Positions 33,842-41,261 of a stretch of DNA of 64,000 bases are shown piece by piece. Within the stretch, counting starts at the first letter, position 1, and every line of letters starts with the position of its first letter. The stretch comes from Nonomuraea angiospora (GTDB lineage: Bacteria; Actinomycetota; Actinomycetes; Streptosporangiales; Streptosporangiaceae), in NCBI RefSeq assembly GCF_014873145.1, contig NZ_JADBEK010000001.1:2108001-2172000 (forward strand). Direction: 5' to 3'. The notes below the pieces were generated by a model that saw only the letters and a list, made by a program, of their open reading frames with translations, did no database searches and was not told the DNA's origin. The position numbers and the translations under genes are program-made.

Positions 33842-33857
33842 GAGCGAGTACTCACTC
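33842..33857. promoter_or_regulatory. TetR-type operator
   Basis: GAGCGAGTACTCACTC is an imperfect 16-bp palindrome (7 of 8 pairs) centred on AGTACT, 17 bp upstream of the TetR start codon and about 45 bp before the divergent EamA gene. The TGAGT...ACTCA form is common for TetR-controlled multidrug exporters. Confidence 0.75.
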
Positions 33858-33900
33858 GTTCAAATGGTTATACGTCGGGACCAACCGCTACGCTCCATCC

Positions 33901-34851
33901 GTGCTCAAACCTTGGTTGCCCGGTTTCCTGCTGCTCGCCGCCATCTGGGGCAACAGCTTCTTCTTCATCAAGGTCGCCGTGGAGGCCCTGCACCCGCTCC
34001 AGGTCTCCTTCGGCCGGATGGTCGTCGGGGCGCTGGTACTCCTGCTGGCCGTGCTGCTCGGCGGCAGGCGGCTGCCGCGCGACCCGCGCCTGTGGGGCCA
34101 CTTCCAGGTCGCCTCGATCGTGCTCACCACGCTGCCGTTCACCCTCTTCGCGTACGGCGAGCAGTACGTCTCCTCCGTGGTCGCCGCCATCTGGAACGCC
34201 ACCACCCCGCTCTGCACGCTCGCCTTCACCCTGCTGCTGCGCACCGAGAAGGCGACCACCGGCCGGGTGGCGGGCCTGGGCCTCGGCTTCGCGGGCGTCA
34301 TGGTCGTGCTCGGGATCTGGCAGCCGATGGGCGGCGGGCAGCTCGGCGGCAGCCTGGCCTGCTTCGCCGCCGCGGCCTGCTACGGGATCGGCGGCGCCTA
34401 CATGGGCCGCTTCATCACCGGCCGGCGCCCCGAGCCGCCGGTCGTGCTGGCCGCCGGGCAACTGCTCAGCGGCGCGGTGCAGCTGGCCGTGATCACGCTG
34501 CTGGCCGGGGTGCCGCTGGTGGACCCGCACGCGCCCGCGGCGGTCTGGTGGAGCCTGGCCGGGCTCGGCGGGCTGGGCACCGGGCTGGCGTACCTGCTGC
34601 TGTACTGGGTGCAGGTCCGCGCCGGGGTCACCACGACCTCCACGGTCACCTACCTGCTGCCGGTCTTCGCCGCGATCTCCGGCGTGGCCGTCCTGAACGA
34701 GGGCCTCAGCTGGAACCAGCCGGTCGGCGCCGCCGTCATCCTCGCCGCCATCGCCCTCACCCAGCGCGCCGCGCCCCGGCCCGTCCCCGCTCAGCCCGAG
34801 CAGGTCCCCGGCACGCCGGATCACCCGGCCCCGACCGTGAACGGGGGATGA
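33901..34851 (+). CDS. EamA/DMT superfamily transporter
   Basis: A 316-residue inner-membrane protein with ten predicted helices in two EamA repeats (first starts LPGFLLLAAIWGNSFFFIKVA; second near GGSLACFAAAACYGIGGAYM). The motif WGNSFFFIKVA and the ETPT-like region near TTTSTVTYLLPVFAAISG are typical. Family members export amino acids, purines or other metabolites. It begins with GTG at 33901 and is divergent from the TetR-exporter operon, sharing the operator region, so it could be co-regulated. The C-terminal 25 residues are a Pro-rich cytoplasmic tail. Substrate unknown. Confidence 0.88.
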   Translation: MLKPWLPGFLLLAAIWGNSFFFIKVAVEALHPLQVSFGRMVVGALVLLLAVLLGGRRLPRDPRLWGHFQVASIVLTTLPFTLFAYGEQYVSSVVAAIWNATTPLCTLAFTLLLRTEKATTGRVAGLGLGFAGVMVVLGIWQPMGGGQLGGSLACFAAAACYGIGGAYMGRFITGRRPEPPVVLAAGQLLSGAVQLAVITLLAGVPLVDPHAPAAVWWSLAGLGGLGTGLAYLLLYWVQVRAGVTTTSTVTYLLPVFAAISGVAVLNEGLSWNQPVGAAVILAAIALTQRAAPRPVPAQPEQVPGTPDHPAPTVNGG

Positions 34852-34945
34852 ATTCTGCCGTAAGGTCGCCTTTCCGACGGCGCGGACCCGGTAATCGCCC
34901 TCCCATAATTCCAGCCATGGGGGTTATTTCAAGAGACAGGGTGCG

Positions 34946-36028
34946 ATGAAGCGCTGGATCGGGGTCATTCTGGCGGCGGTTCTGGCCGGGGTGGCGGGCG
35001 TGGCGATCCTCTTCGGGAACCGGGATGACGAGGCCCCGCAGGCGCTGGTGGTGCGGGGGGTCATCGGGTCGGAGAAGAAGCCGTTCTTCGACGATCCCCG
35101 GGTCAAGGCGGCCTTCGCCAAGCACGGGCTGCGGGTCGAGGTGGACACCGCGGGGTCGCGGCAGATCGTCGCCGACGTGGACCTGAGCCGCTACGCCTTC
35201 GCCTTCCCCTCCAGCGTTCCGGCCGCCGAGCGGATCAAGCGCGACCGCAAGGCGGTCACCACGTATTCGCCGTTCTACTCGCCGATGGCGGTGGCCACGT
35301 TCGAGCCGATCGCGAAGCTGCTGGCGGGGGCGGGCGTGGTCCGGGATTCCGGCAAAGGCTACCAAATCCTCGATATTAGGAAATATCTCGATTTAATAGG
35401 CAAAGACACTCGCTGGGATCAGCTTCCCGGCAATTCTGCTTACCCGGCTCGTAAGCGGGTCCTCCTCACCACCACCGACATCCGTACCTCCAACTCCGCC
35501 GCCATGTACCTGTCGGCCATCGGCTATGTCGCCAACGGCGAGGACGTGCCCACCTCCGACGCGCAGATCGCCAAGATCGCCCCGATGATCGCGCCCGCCG
35601 TGCTCGACCAGGGCTTCTCCGAGTCCACCAGCGAGGCGTCGTTCGACGACTACCTGGCGCTGGGCGCGGGCAAGACGCCGCTGCTGGTCGTCTACGAGGC
35701 GCAGTACCTGGCGCACGTCTTCGCCGGCGACGGCGCGATCAAGCCCGAGATGCGGCTGATCTATCCCTCGCCGACCGTGCTCAGCAAGCACACGCTGGTC
35801 CCGCTGACCCAGCCGGGCGACCGGGTGGGTCAGTTGCTCACGAAGGACGCCGAGCTGCAGGCCCTTGCGGCCGCGTACGGCTTCCGCACCACCGACCCGA
35901 AGGCGTTCGCCGGCCTGGTCGCCAAGACCGGGGCGCCGGCGGCGGCCGAGCTGGTGGACGTCGTCGAGCCGCCCACGTACGAGCGGCTGGACCAGCTCAT
36001 CACCACCATCGATTCAGCCCGGCCCTAG
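34946..36028 (+). CDS. Membrane-anchored binding-protein-like protein, first gene of the TelA/vWA operon
   Basis: A 360-residue protein with one N-terminal membrane segment (WIGVILAAVLAGVAGVAILFG) and an extracytoplasmic domain that looks like a periplasmic-binding-protein fold (VVRGVIGSEKKPFFDD, DVDLSRYAFAFPSS, TPLLVVYEAQYLAHVF). There is no lipobox, so it is anchored by an uncleaved helix. It precedes telA by 15 bp. An AT-rich patch at about 35371-35440 contains codons otherwise avoided here, including TTA (35393-35395, codon 150) and ATA. The domain pairs with the binding-protein domain of the vWA lipoprotein two genes downstream, so the two may be related by duplication. No defined function; tied to the TelA cluster by context. 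Confidence 0.8.
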   Translation: MKRWIGVILAAVLAGVAGVAILFGNRDDEAPQALVVRGVIGSEKKPFFDDPRVKAAFAKHGLRVEVDTAGSRQIVADVDLSRYAFAFPSSVPAAERIKRDRKAVTTYSPFYSPMAVATFEPIAKLLAGAGVVRDSGKGYQILDIRKYLDLIGKDTRWDQLPGNSAYPARKRVLLTTTDIRTSNSAAMYLSAIGYVANGEDVPTSDAQIAKIAPMIAPAVLDQGFSESTSEASFDDYLALGAGKTPLLVVYEAQYLAHVFAGDGAIKPEMRLIYPSPTVLSKHTLVPLTQPGDRVGQLLTKDAELQALAAAYGFRTTDPKAFAGLVAKTGAPAAAELVDVVEPPTYERLDQLITTIDSARP

Positions 36029-36043
36029 CAAGGAGACCCGCAC

Positions 36044-37186
36044 GTGTCCGATCTGGTGCTCACGCCGCCCGAGCCGGTCGCCCCGGTCCCGGCCGAGACG
36101 GCGGCCACCATGCTGCCGATCGCCGGCGAGCGCGCCGCCGAGCTGGCCGCCAAGGCCCGCGACTTCGCCGGCGAGCTGAGCGGGCTCGACCACCGCTCCC
36201 CCGAGTTCTCCCGCAAGGTGCACGACATCTCCTCGATGGGCGACACCGAGATCAAGTCGGCCTCCCAGGTGGCCAACCGCATGCTCAAGCGGCCGGTCGC
36301 CGCCCTGGACGCGGCCCGGGGAGAGGGCGCCGACGCCCAGGCCAGGGTCGCCAAGGAGCTGGTGGCGCTGCGCCGTACCGTCGTGGACCTGGACCCGAAG
36401 CAGGCGGCGAGCGGGACGCGCAAGCTCCTGGGGCTCATCCCGTTCGGCGACCGGCTGCGCGACTACTTCGCCAAGTACCACTCCGCGCAGAAGCACATCG
36501 ACGACATCATCCGCGCGCTGAAGTCCGGCCAGGACGAGCTGCTGCGCGACAACGCCGCCATCGAGGGCGAGAAGGCGAACCTGTGGGAGACGATGACCCG
36601 GCTGCAGGAGTACGCGGTCCTGGCCCAGGCCATGGACGCCGCCCTGGAGGAGCGCATCGCGCTGGCCGACGAGGAGCGGGCCACGGCGCTGCGCTCCGAC
36701 GCGCTGTTCACCGTGCGCCAGCGCCACCAGGACCTGCTCACCCAGCTCGCCGTGTCGGCCCAGGGCTATCTGGCGCTCGACCTCGTACGCAAGAACAACC
36801 TTGAGCTGAGCAAGGGCGTGGACCGCGCCACCACGACCACGGTCGCGGCGCTGCGCACGGCGGTGACGGTCGCGCAGGCGCTGGCGAACCAGAAGCTGGT
36901 GCTCGACCAGATCACCGCGCTGAACGCCACGACCGGCGACCTGATCCTGGCCACCAGCGAGATGCTGCGCACCCAGGCGGGCGCGATCCAGAACCAGGCG
37001 GCCTCGACGACCGTGGACCTGGACACGCTGCGGCAGGCGTTCGACAACGTCTACGCCACGATGGACACGATCGACGCGTTCCGGGCGAAGGCCGTGGACA
37101 ACATGGCGGTCACCGTCGACAGCCTGTCCGCCGAGCTTGGGCACGCCAAGACGTACCTGGAGCGGGCGCGGGAGGGCGAGCGATGA
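36044..37186 (+). CDS. telA: Toxic anion resistance protein, TelA family
   Basis: A 380-residue, almost entirely helical cytoplasmic protein of the TelA family, historically linked to tellurite resistance although the biochemical role is unknown. Family features: SRKVHDISSMGDTEIKSASQVANRML, given here in halves (SRKVHDISSMGD, EIKSASQVANRML), PFGDRLRDYFAKYHSAQKHI, LRDNAAIEGEKANLWETM, and a long coiled coil to the end. The GTG at 36044 follows AAGGAG. It overlaps the downstream vWA gene by 4 bp. Its partners here (binding-protein-like, vWA, XpaC-like) recur with TelA in other actinobacteria, to my knowledge without an assigned function. Confidence 0.9.
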   Translation: MSDLVLTPPEPVAPVPAETAATMLPIAGERAAELAAKARDFAGELSGLDHRSPEFSRKVHDISSMGDTEIKSASQVANRMLKRPVAALDAARGEGADAQARVAKELVALRRTVVDLDPKQAASGTRKLLGLIPFGDRLRDYFAKYHSAQKHIDDIIRALKSGQDELLRDNAAIEGEKANLWETMTRLQEYAVLAQAMDAALEERIALADEERATALRSDALFTVRQRHQDLLTQLAVSAQGYLALDLVRKNNLELSKGVDRATTTTVAALRTAVTVAQALANQKLVLDQITALNATTGDLILATSEMLRTQAGAIQNQAASTTVDLDTLRQAFDNVYATMDTIDAFRAKAVDNMAVTVDSLSAELGHAKTYLERAREGER

Positions 37187-38745
37187 GACGAGCCCCGAGA
37201 CGAGCGCTGCCCCTCGTCCTGCTCGCCGCCCTGCTGGCGGGCTGCGGCGGGAGCGGGGGCGGGGAGCCCGCCGACGCGCCCGACGTGCTCCGGGTGCTGG
37301 CCGGCAGCGAGATCAAGGACCTCGAGCCGCTGCTCAAGCGGGCCGAGGCGGAGGCCGGCGTCAAGGTGCGGCTCACCTACACCGGCACCCTCGACGGCGC
37401 CGAGCAGGTCGCGAGCGGCCGCGCCGACGGCCGGCTGGACGCGGTCTGGTTCTCCTCCAACCGTTACCTGTCCCTGATCGACGGCGCGCAGGCCAGGCTG
37501 TCCACCCAGTCCAAGATCATGGTCTCCCCCGTCGTGCTGGGGCTGAAGCCCGCCAAGGCCCGCGAGCTAGGCTGGGACGGCAGGCAGGTCACCTGGGCCG
37601 ACATCGCGCGGGCGGCCAAGGAGGGCAGGTTCGGCTTCGCCATGACGAACCCCGCCTCCTCCAACTCCGGCTTCTCCGCCCTGGTCGGGGTGGCCGCGGC
37701 GCTGTCGGACGCGGACGGCGCGCTCAGCGCCGGGCAGGTCGCGTCGGTGACGCCGCGGCTGAAGGAGTTCTTCTCGGCGCAGCGCCTGACGGCCGGCTCG
37801 TCGGGGTGGCTGGCCGACGCCTACGCCCGCGACCGGCGCGTGGACGGCATGGTCAACTACGAGTCGGTCCTGCTGGGGATGCGCGAGCCGCTGACGCTCG
37901 TCTACCCGTCCGACGGCGTGGTCACCGCCGACTACCCGCTCACGCTGCTCGCCTCGGCCCCCGAGCCCAAGAAGGCCCTGTACGGCAAGCTGACCGCGTG
38001 GCTGCGCAGCCCCGCCGTGCAGAAGGACATCATGACCGGCACCCACCGCCGGCCGATCGCGCCCGGCGTGACCCCTGACCCGCGCTTCGGCGGCAGGCAG
38101 CTGATCGAGCTGCCGTTCCCCAACCGGCGCAGCACCGCCGACGAGCTGATCGCCACCTACCTCAACCAGGTGCGGGTCCCGGCGGAGGCGCGGTTCGTGC
38201 TGGACACCTCCGGCTCGATGGCGGGCGAGCGGATCGACGCGCTGAAGCAGGCGCTGGTCGCCCTGACCGGCGCCGACACCTCCGCCTCCGGCGCGTTCTC
38301 GCGCTTCAGCAACCGCGAGGCCGTCACGATGATCCCGTTCAGCGACACGCCGATGAGGCCGGTCCCGTTCACCGTGCCCGAACGCGACCCCGCGCCGGTG
38401 CTCGCCCAGATCAAGAAGTTCGCGGAAGGGCTGTCCGCGGGCGGCGGCACCGCGATCTACGACAGCCTGGCCGCCGCCTACGACCGCCCGGTGACGCCCG
38501 GGCACTACACCTCGGTCGTGCTCATGACCGACGGCGACAACACCGACGGCTCCGACTACGCGGCCTTCGAGGCCCGTTACCGGGCGCTGCCGGAGGAGCG
38601 GCGGGCGCCGGCGTTCGTGGTGCTGTTCGGCGAGAGCGACGTCGAGGAGATGCGCAAGGTCGCCGAGCTGACCGGCGGCGCCGTGTTCGACGCCCGCAAG
38701 ACGTCGCTGAGCAGCGCGTTCAAGGAGATCCGTGGCTATCAGTGA
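37183..38745 (+). CDS. Lipoprotein with substrate-binding and von Willebrand factor A domains
   Basis: A 520-residue surface lipoprotein (lipobox LLAGC, Cys21). Residues about 35-300 form a binding-protein-like domain (LRVLAGSEIKDLEPLL, DAVWFSSNRYLSLI, FGFAMTNPASSNSGFSAL, the last typical of molybdate/phosphate-type binding proteins). Residues about 335-515 form a vWA domain with an intact metal-ion-dependent adhesion site: DTSGS (D341, S343, S345), the Thr/Asp positions GGGTAIYD and MTDGDNTDG. The ATG overlaps telA by 4 bp, and the next gene starts inside its 3' end. The combination of a ligand-binding and a protein-interaction module on the surface suggests sensing coupled to partner recruitment; this is inference. 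Confidence 0.88.
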   Translation: MRRAPRRALPLVLLAALLAGCGGSGGGEPADAPDVLRVLAGSEIKDLEPLLKRAEAEAGVKVRLTYTGTLDGAEQVASGRADGRLDAVWFSSNRYLSLIDGAQARLSTQSKIMVSPVVLGLKPAKARELGWDGRQVTWADIARAAKEGRFGFAMTNPASSNSGFSALVGVAAALSDADGALSAGQVASVTPRLKEFFSAQRLTAGSSGWLADAYARDRRVDGMVNYESVLLGMREPLTLVYPSDGVVTADYPLTLLASAPEPKKALYGKLTAWLRSPAVQKDIMTGTHRRPIAPGVTPDPRFGGRQLIELPFPNRRSTADELIATYLNQVRVPAEARFVLDTSGSMAGERIDALKQALVALTGADTSASGAFSRFSNREAVTMIPFSDTPMRPVPFTVPERDPAPVLAQIKKFAEGLSAGGGTAIYDSLAAAYDRPVTPGHYTSVVLMTDGDNTDGSDYAAFEARYRALPEERRAPAFVVLFGESDVEEMRKVAELTGGAVFDARKTSLSSAFKEIRGYQ

Positions 38746-39352
38746 GCGCGTGCTGCGCTACCTGGGCTCGAACCGGAACATCGCCGGCTCCTGCCTGGCG
38801 CTGCTCGGCCTGGTGGCCCACTTCCTGGGCCTGGCGGGCGCGTTCTGGCCGGTGGTCGTGGTGGCGCTGTACGGGGTGGGCGCCCTGCTCGCCCCGCCGG
38901 ACCGGGTCCGGCTGACGATCTCGCACGCCGAGGTGGAGACGCGGGCGCTCAGGGCGGACCTGGACGAGCTGCTGCGGCGGATCGGCGGGCGTTTCCCCGA
39001 CGACGTGCACGCGGCCGTGGACGCGCTGGCCGAGGTGCTGAGGGGCGTGCTGGACCGCGCCGAGCAGCTCACCGCCTCCCCCGACCAGCTGCACGTGGTG
39101 TCGCAGACGATCCGCCAGTACCTGCCCGCCAGCCTGGAGGCGTACGCGAACCTGCCGCGCGGTTACGCCCTCACCCGCCGCGGCGGGCGGGAGCGCAGCG
39201 CACACGAGGAGCTGCTCGCCCAGCTCGCCCTGCTCGACGCCCAGCTGCGCAAGGTGGCCGAGGCCATCCACCGGGGGGACGAGCAGGCGCTGCGCGATCA
39301 GGGCCGGTTCCTGCGGGACAAGTTCGGCGGCTCCGAGCTGGACCTGGGCTGA
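38732..39352 (+). CDS. XpaC-like small membrane protein, last gene of the TelA/vWA operon
   Basis: A 206-residue protein with two adjacent N-terminal membrane segments (IAGSCLALLGLVAHFLGLA and FWPVVVVALYGVGALLA) and a helical cytoplasmic domain. This layout, next to TelA, matches the family named 5-bromo-4-chloroindolyl phosphate hydrolysis (XpaC), which usually accompanies TelA. The GTG at 38732 lies 14 bp inside the preceding gene, so it is translationally coupled. No catalytic motif is apparent. Homology to XpaC is judged from topology and context rather than firm motifs. Confidence 0.78.
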   Translation: MAISERVLRYLGSNRNIAGSCLALLGLVAHFLGLAGAFWPVVVVALYGVGALLAPPDRVRLTISHAEVETRALRADLDELLRRIGGRFPDDVHAAVDALAEVLRGVLDRAEQLTASPDQLHVVSQTIRQYLPASLEAYANLPRGYALTRRGGRERSAHEELLAQLALLDAQLRKVAEAIHRGDEQALRDQGRFLRDKFGGSELDLG

Positions 39353-39423
39353 GGGCCCCACGAGCTCGCGGGCTCGGGAGCTTGCGGACTCGTGGGCTCG
39401 GGGGATCCGCGGGTTCCGGGGGC

Positions 39424-40473
39424 TCAGCCTGCGGCGCGGTCGGCGGGCAGGCGGCGCCGGCGGGCGGTGTCCGTCAGCGCCGGGCGGCGCCAGGCGCCGT
39501 CGGCGCGGTAGAGGTCGGTGCCCGGCGGGATGATCTCGTCGATGCGGTCGAGGGTCCGGTCGTCGAGGGTGAGCGCGGCGCCCTTGAGCGTCGCCTCCAG
39601 CTGCTCCATGGTGCGCGGGCCGATGATCACCGAGGTGACGGCCGGGTGCGCGGCGGGGAAGGCGACCGCGAGCTCGGGCAGCGAGCAGCCGAGGTCCGCC
39701 GCGAGCTCGATCAGCTCCTCCACCACCTCGAGCTTGGCGGCGTTCTCGGGGATGGAGGGGTCGAAGCGGTTGGGGCTGAGCGAGGCGCGGCCGGTGGTCA
39801 GGTCGATGGGCTGCCCCTTCCTGATCCGTCCGGTCAGGAAGCCGGACGCGAGCGGGCTCCAGGTCAGCACGCCCATGCCGTACCGCCGGCACACCGGCAG
39901 CACGTCGGCCTCGACGCCGCGGGCGAGCAGCGAGTACGGGGGCTGCTCGGTCCTGAAGCGCCGCAGGCCGCGGCGCTCGGCCACGTGGTGCGCCTCGACG
40001 ATGTCCTCGGCGGGGAACGTCGAGCAGCCGAACGCCCGGATCTTGCCCTGCCCGACGAGGTCGCCCAGCACGTCGAGCGTCTCCTCGATGTCGGTCGTGT
40101 GGTCGGGCCGGTGCACCTGGTAGAGGTCGATCCAGTCGGTCTGGAGCCGCTTGAGGCTCTCCTCGACCTCCTTGAGGATCCAGCGCCGCGAGTTGCCGCC
40201 CCGGTTCGGCCCCTCCCCCATCGGGAAGTGCACCTTCGTGGCGAGCACGACGTCGTCGCGGCGGCCCCGCAGCGCCTTGCCCACGATCACCTCGGACTCG
40301 CCGGCCGAGTACATGTCGGCCGTGTCGATGAAGTTGACGCCCTGGTCGAGGGCGTGGTGGATGATCCGGGCGCAGTCGTCGTGGTCGGGGTTGCCGACGG
40401 CGCCGAACATCATGGCGCCGAGACAGTGGACGCTCACCTCGATGCCCGTGCCGCCGAGGACGCGGTAACGCAT
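39424..40473 (-). CDS. Aldo/keto reductase
   Basis: A 349-residue NADPH-dependent oxidoreductase of the AKR superfamily, Tas/YghZ-like subgroup. Catalytic tetrad positions are visible in FIDTADMYSAGESE (Asp, Tyr), VLATKVHF (Lys) and DLYQVHRPD (His), and the NADPH-binding C-terminal segment in VTSVIIGPRTMEQLEATL. Length is normal. It is a single-gene unit whose promoter has the form used by MerR regulators (40520-40550). This suggests induction by a thiol-reactive or toxic compound, the usual MerR signals, so a carbonyl-detoxification role is plausible. Confidence 0.93.
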   Translation of the reverse strand: MRYRVLGGTGIEVSVHCLGAMMFGAVGNPDHDDCARIIHHALDQGVNFIDTADMYSAGESEVIVGKALRGRRDDVVLATKVHFPMGEGPNRGGNSRRWILKEVEESLKRLQTDWIDLYQVHRPDHTTDIEETLDVLGDLVGQGKIRAFGCSTFPAEDIVEAHHVAERRGLRRFRTEQPPYSLLARGVEADVLPVCRRYGMGVLTWSPLASGFLTGRIRKGQPIDLTTGRASLSPNRFDPSIPENAAKLEVVEELIELAADLGCSLPELAVAFPAAHPAVTSVIIGPRTMEQLEATLKGAALTLDDRTLDRIDEIIPPGTDLYRADGAWRRPALTDTARRRRLPADRAAG

Positions 40474-40519
40474 GATCAGACTCCTAGCGATGTGGATGGG
40501 GGTGCTGGGCGCGCGTCGG

Positions 40520-40550
40520 AGCCTACGAGCTAGAGCCGACTCTAGATCAA
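40520..40550 (-). promoter_or_regulatory. MerR-type promoter (19-bp spacer with internal dyad)
   Basis: On the minus strand TTGATC (40550-40545) and TAGGCT (40525-40520) are separated by 19 bases, two more than a normal sigma-70 promoter. The spacer region contains the near-palindrome CTAGAGCCGACTCTAG (40530-40545, 7 of 8 pairs). A 19-bp spacer overlaid by a dyad is the signature of promoters activated by DNA distortion by MerR-family proteins. The promoter reads into the aldo/keto reductase 47 bp away. No merR gene is in the window. Confidence 0.82.
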
Positions 40551-40766
40551 GCCGGAGCCGTGCGGCCGGGACTACGTACTTACGTTCGACCGACTAGGTA
40601 GTCATACGGGTATCCATCCCGTACCGCTCGCGCCGCCGCCGTACGCACGCTGGATCCATCGACAACACCGTCGAGAGAAGAAGGAATCGTCAACCATGTG
40701 CAAGCACCGGCCACGGTGCCCATCCGCATTCGTCGGCGACCACCGACTCACATGTGGGAGTGCCAC
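40551..40766. other. Upstream region of the degenerate ATPase gene
   Basis: This 216-bp gap contains inverted repeats near 40570-40603 (GACTAC ... GTAGTC) flanking the sequence TACGTACTTACGTTCG, and CGGGTATCCATCCCG at 40608-40622. It probably holds the promoter of the gene at 40767. I see no further gene; short in-frame openings at 40698 and 40752 could lengthen that gene. Confidence 0.4.
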
Positions 40767-41261
40767 ATGAACGACCACGCCTTGATGAACCAGAGCACCG
40801 GACACCATCTCGACCTGAGCTTCCTGGGCCGCGTCTGGGACTGGATCAGGTCCAAGATCCTGGGTTCCGACGAGAACGAGGTTCCGGGTGAGCGGATCGC
40901 CTCCTGGTCGCTGTCGTCGGACACGCGGGCGCGGCCCCTCATCCATGCCCGGCTGGCCTCATGGGGGCTCGACGGGCTGGCAGAGGCCGCCGAAGTGCTG
41001 GTGGACCAGCTGGTCGCCGATGTCGAGGAGCACGCGCCCGGGCCGTACCAGCTGACCGTCTGGGCCACCGAAGGCGTGCTGCGCTGCGAGGTCGGGACGG
41101 AGGACGCGGACGACGGGCCGATGCCGCATGATCTGCGGGTGTTCCGGCGGCTGGCCTGCTGCTGGGGCGCCACGGACCATGCCTTCTGGTTCGAGATCCC
41201 GATGAATGCTCAGGACGAGTGCCGCAACTCGGACTGGACCGCCGGAAGCCGGACCGCGTAG
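40767..41261 (+). CDS. Degenerate GHKL (RsbW-like) ATPase domain protein
   Basis: A 164-residue protein whose central part follows the anti-sigma-factor kinase pattern of actinobacteria (ARPLIHARLASWGLDGLAEAAEVLVDQLV, in parts: LIHARLASWGLD, AAEVLVDQLVADVEEHA) and ends with the matching strand (WGATDHAFWFEI). The N-box that should read ELVTNAxxH is QLVADVEEH, lacking the Mg-binding Asn, and no G-rich ATP lid is visible. It is therefore unlikely to bind ATP normally and may act as a protein-binding decoy. ATG 40767 is chosen for the GGGAG six bases upstream. It overlaps the convergent STAND gene by 52 bp. Confidence 0.65.
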   Translation: MNDHALMNQSTGHHLDLSFLGRVWDWIRSKILGSDENEVPGERIASWSLSSDTRARPLIHARLASWGLDGLAEAAEVLVDQLVADVEEHAPGPYQLTVWATEGVLRCEVGTEDADDGPMPHDLRVFRRLACCWGATDHAFWFEIPMNAQDECRNSDWTAGSRTA

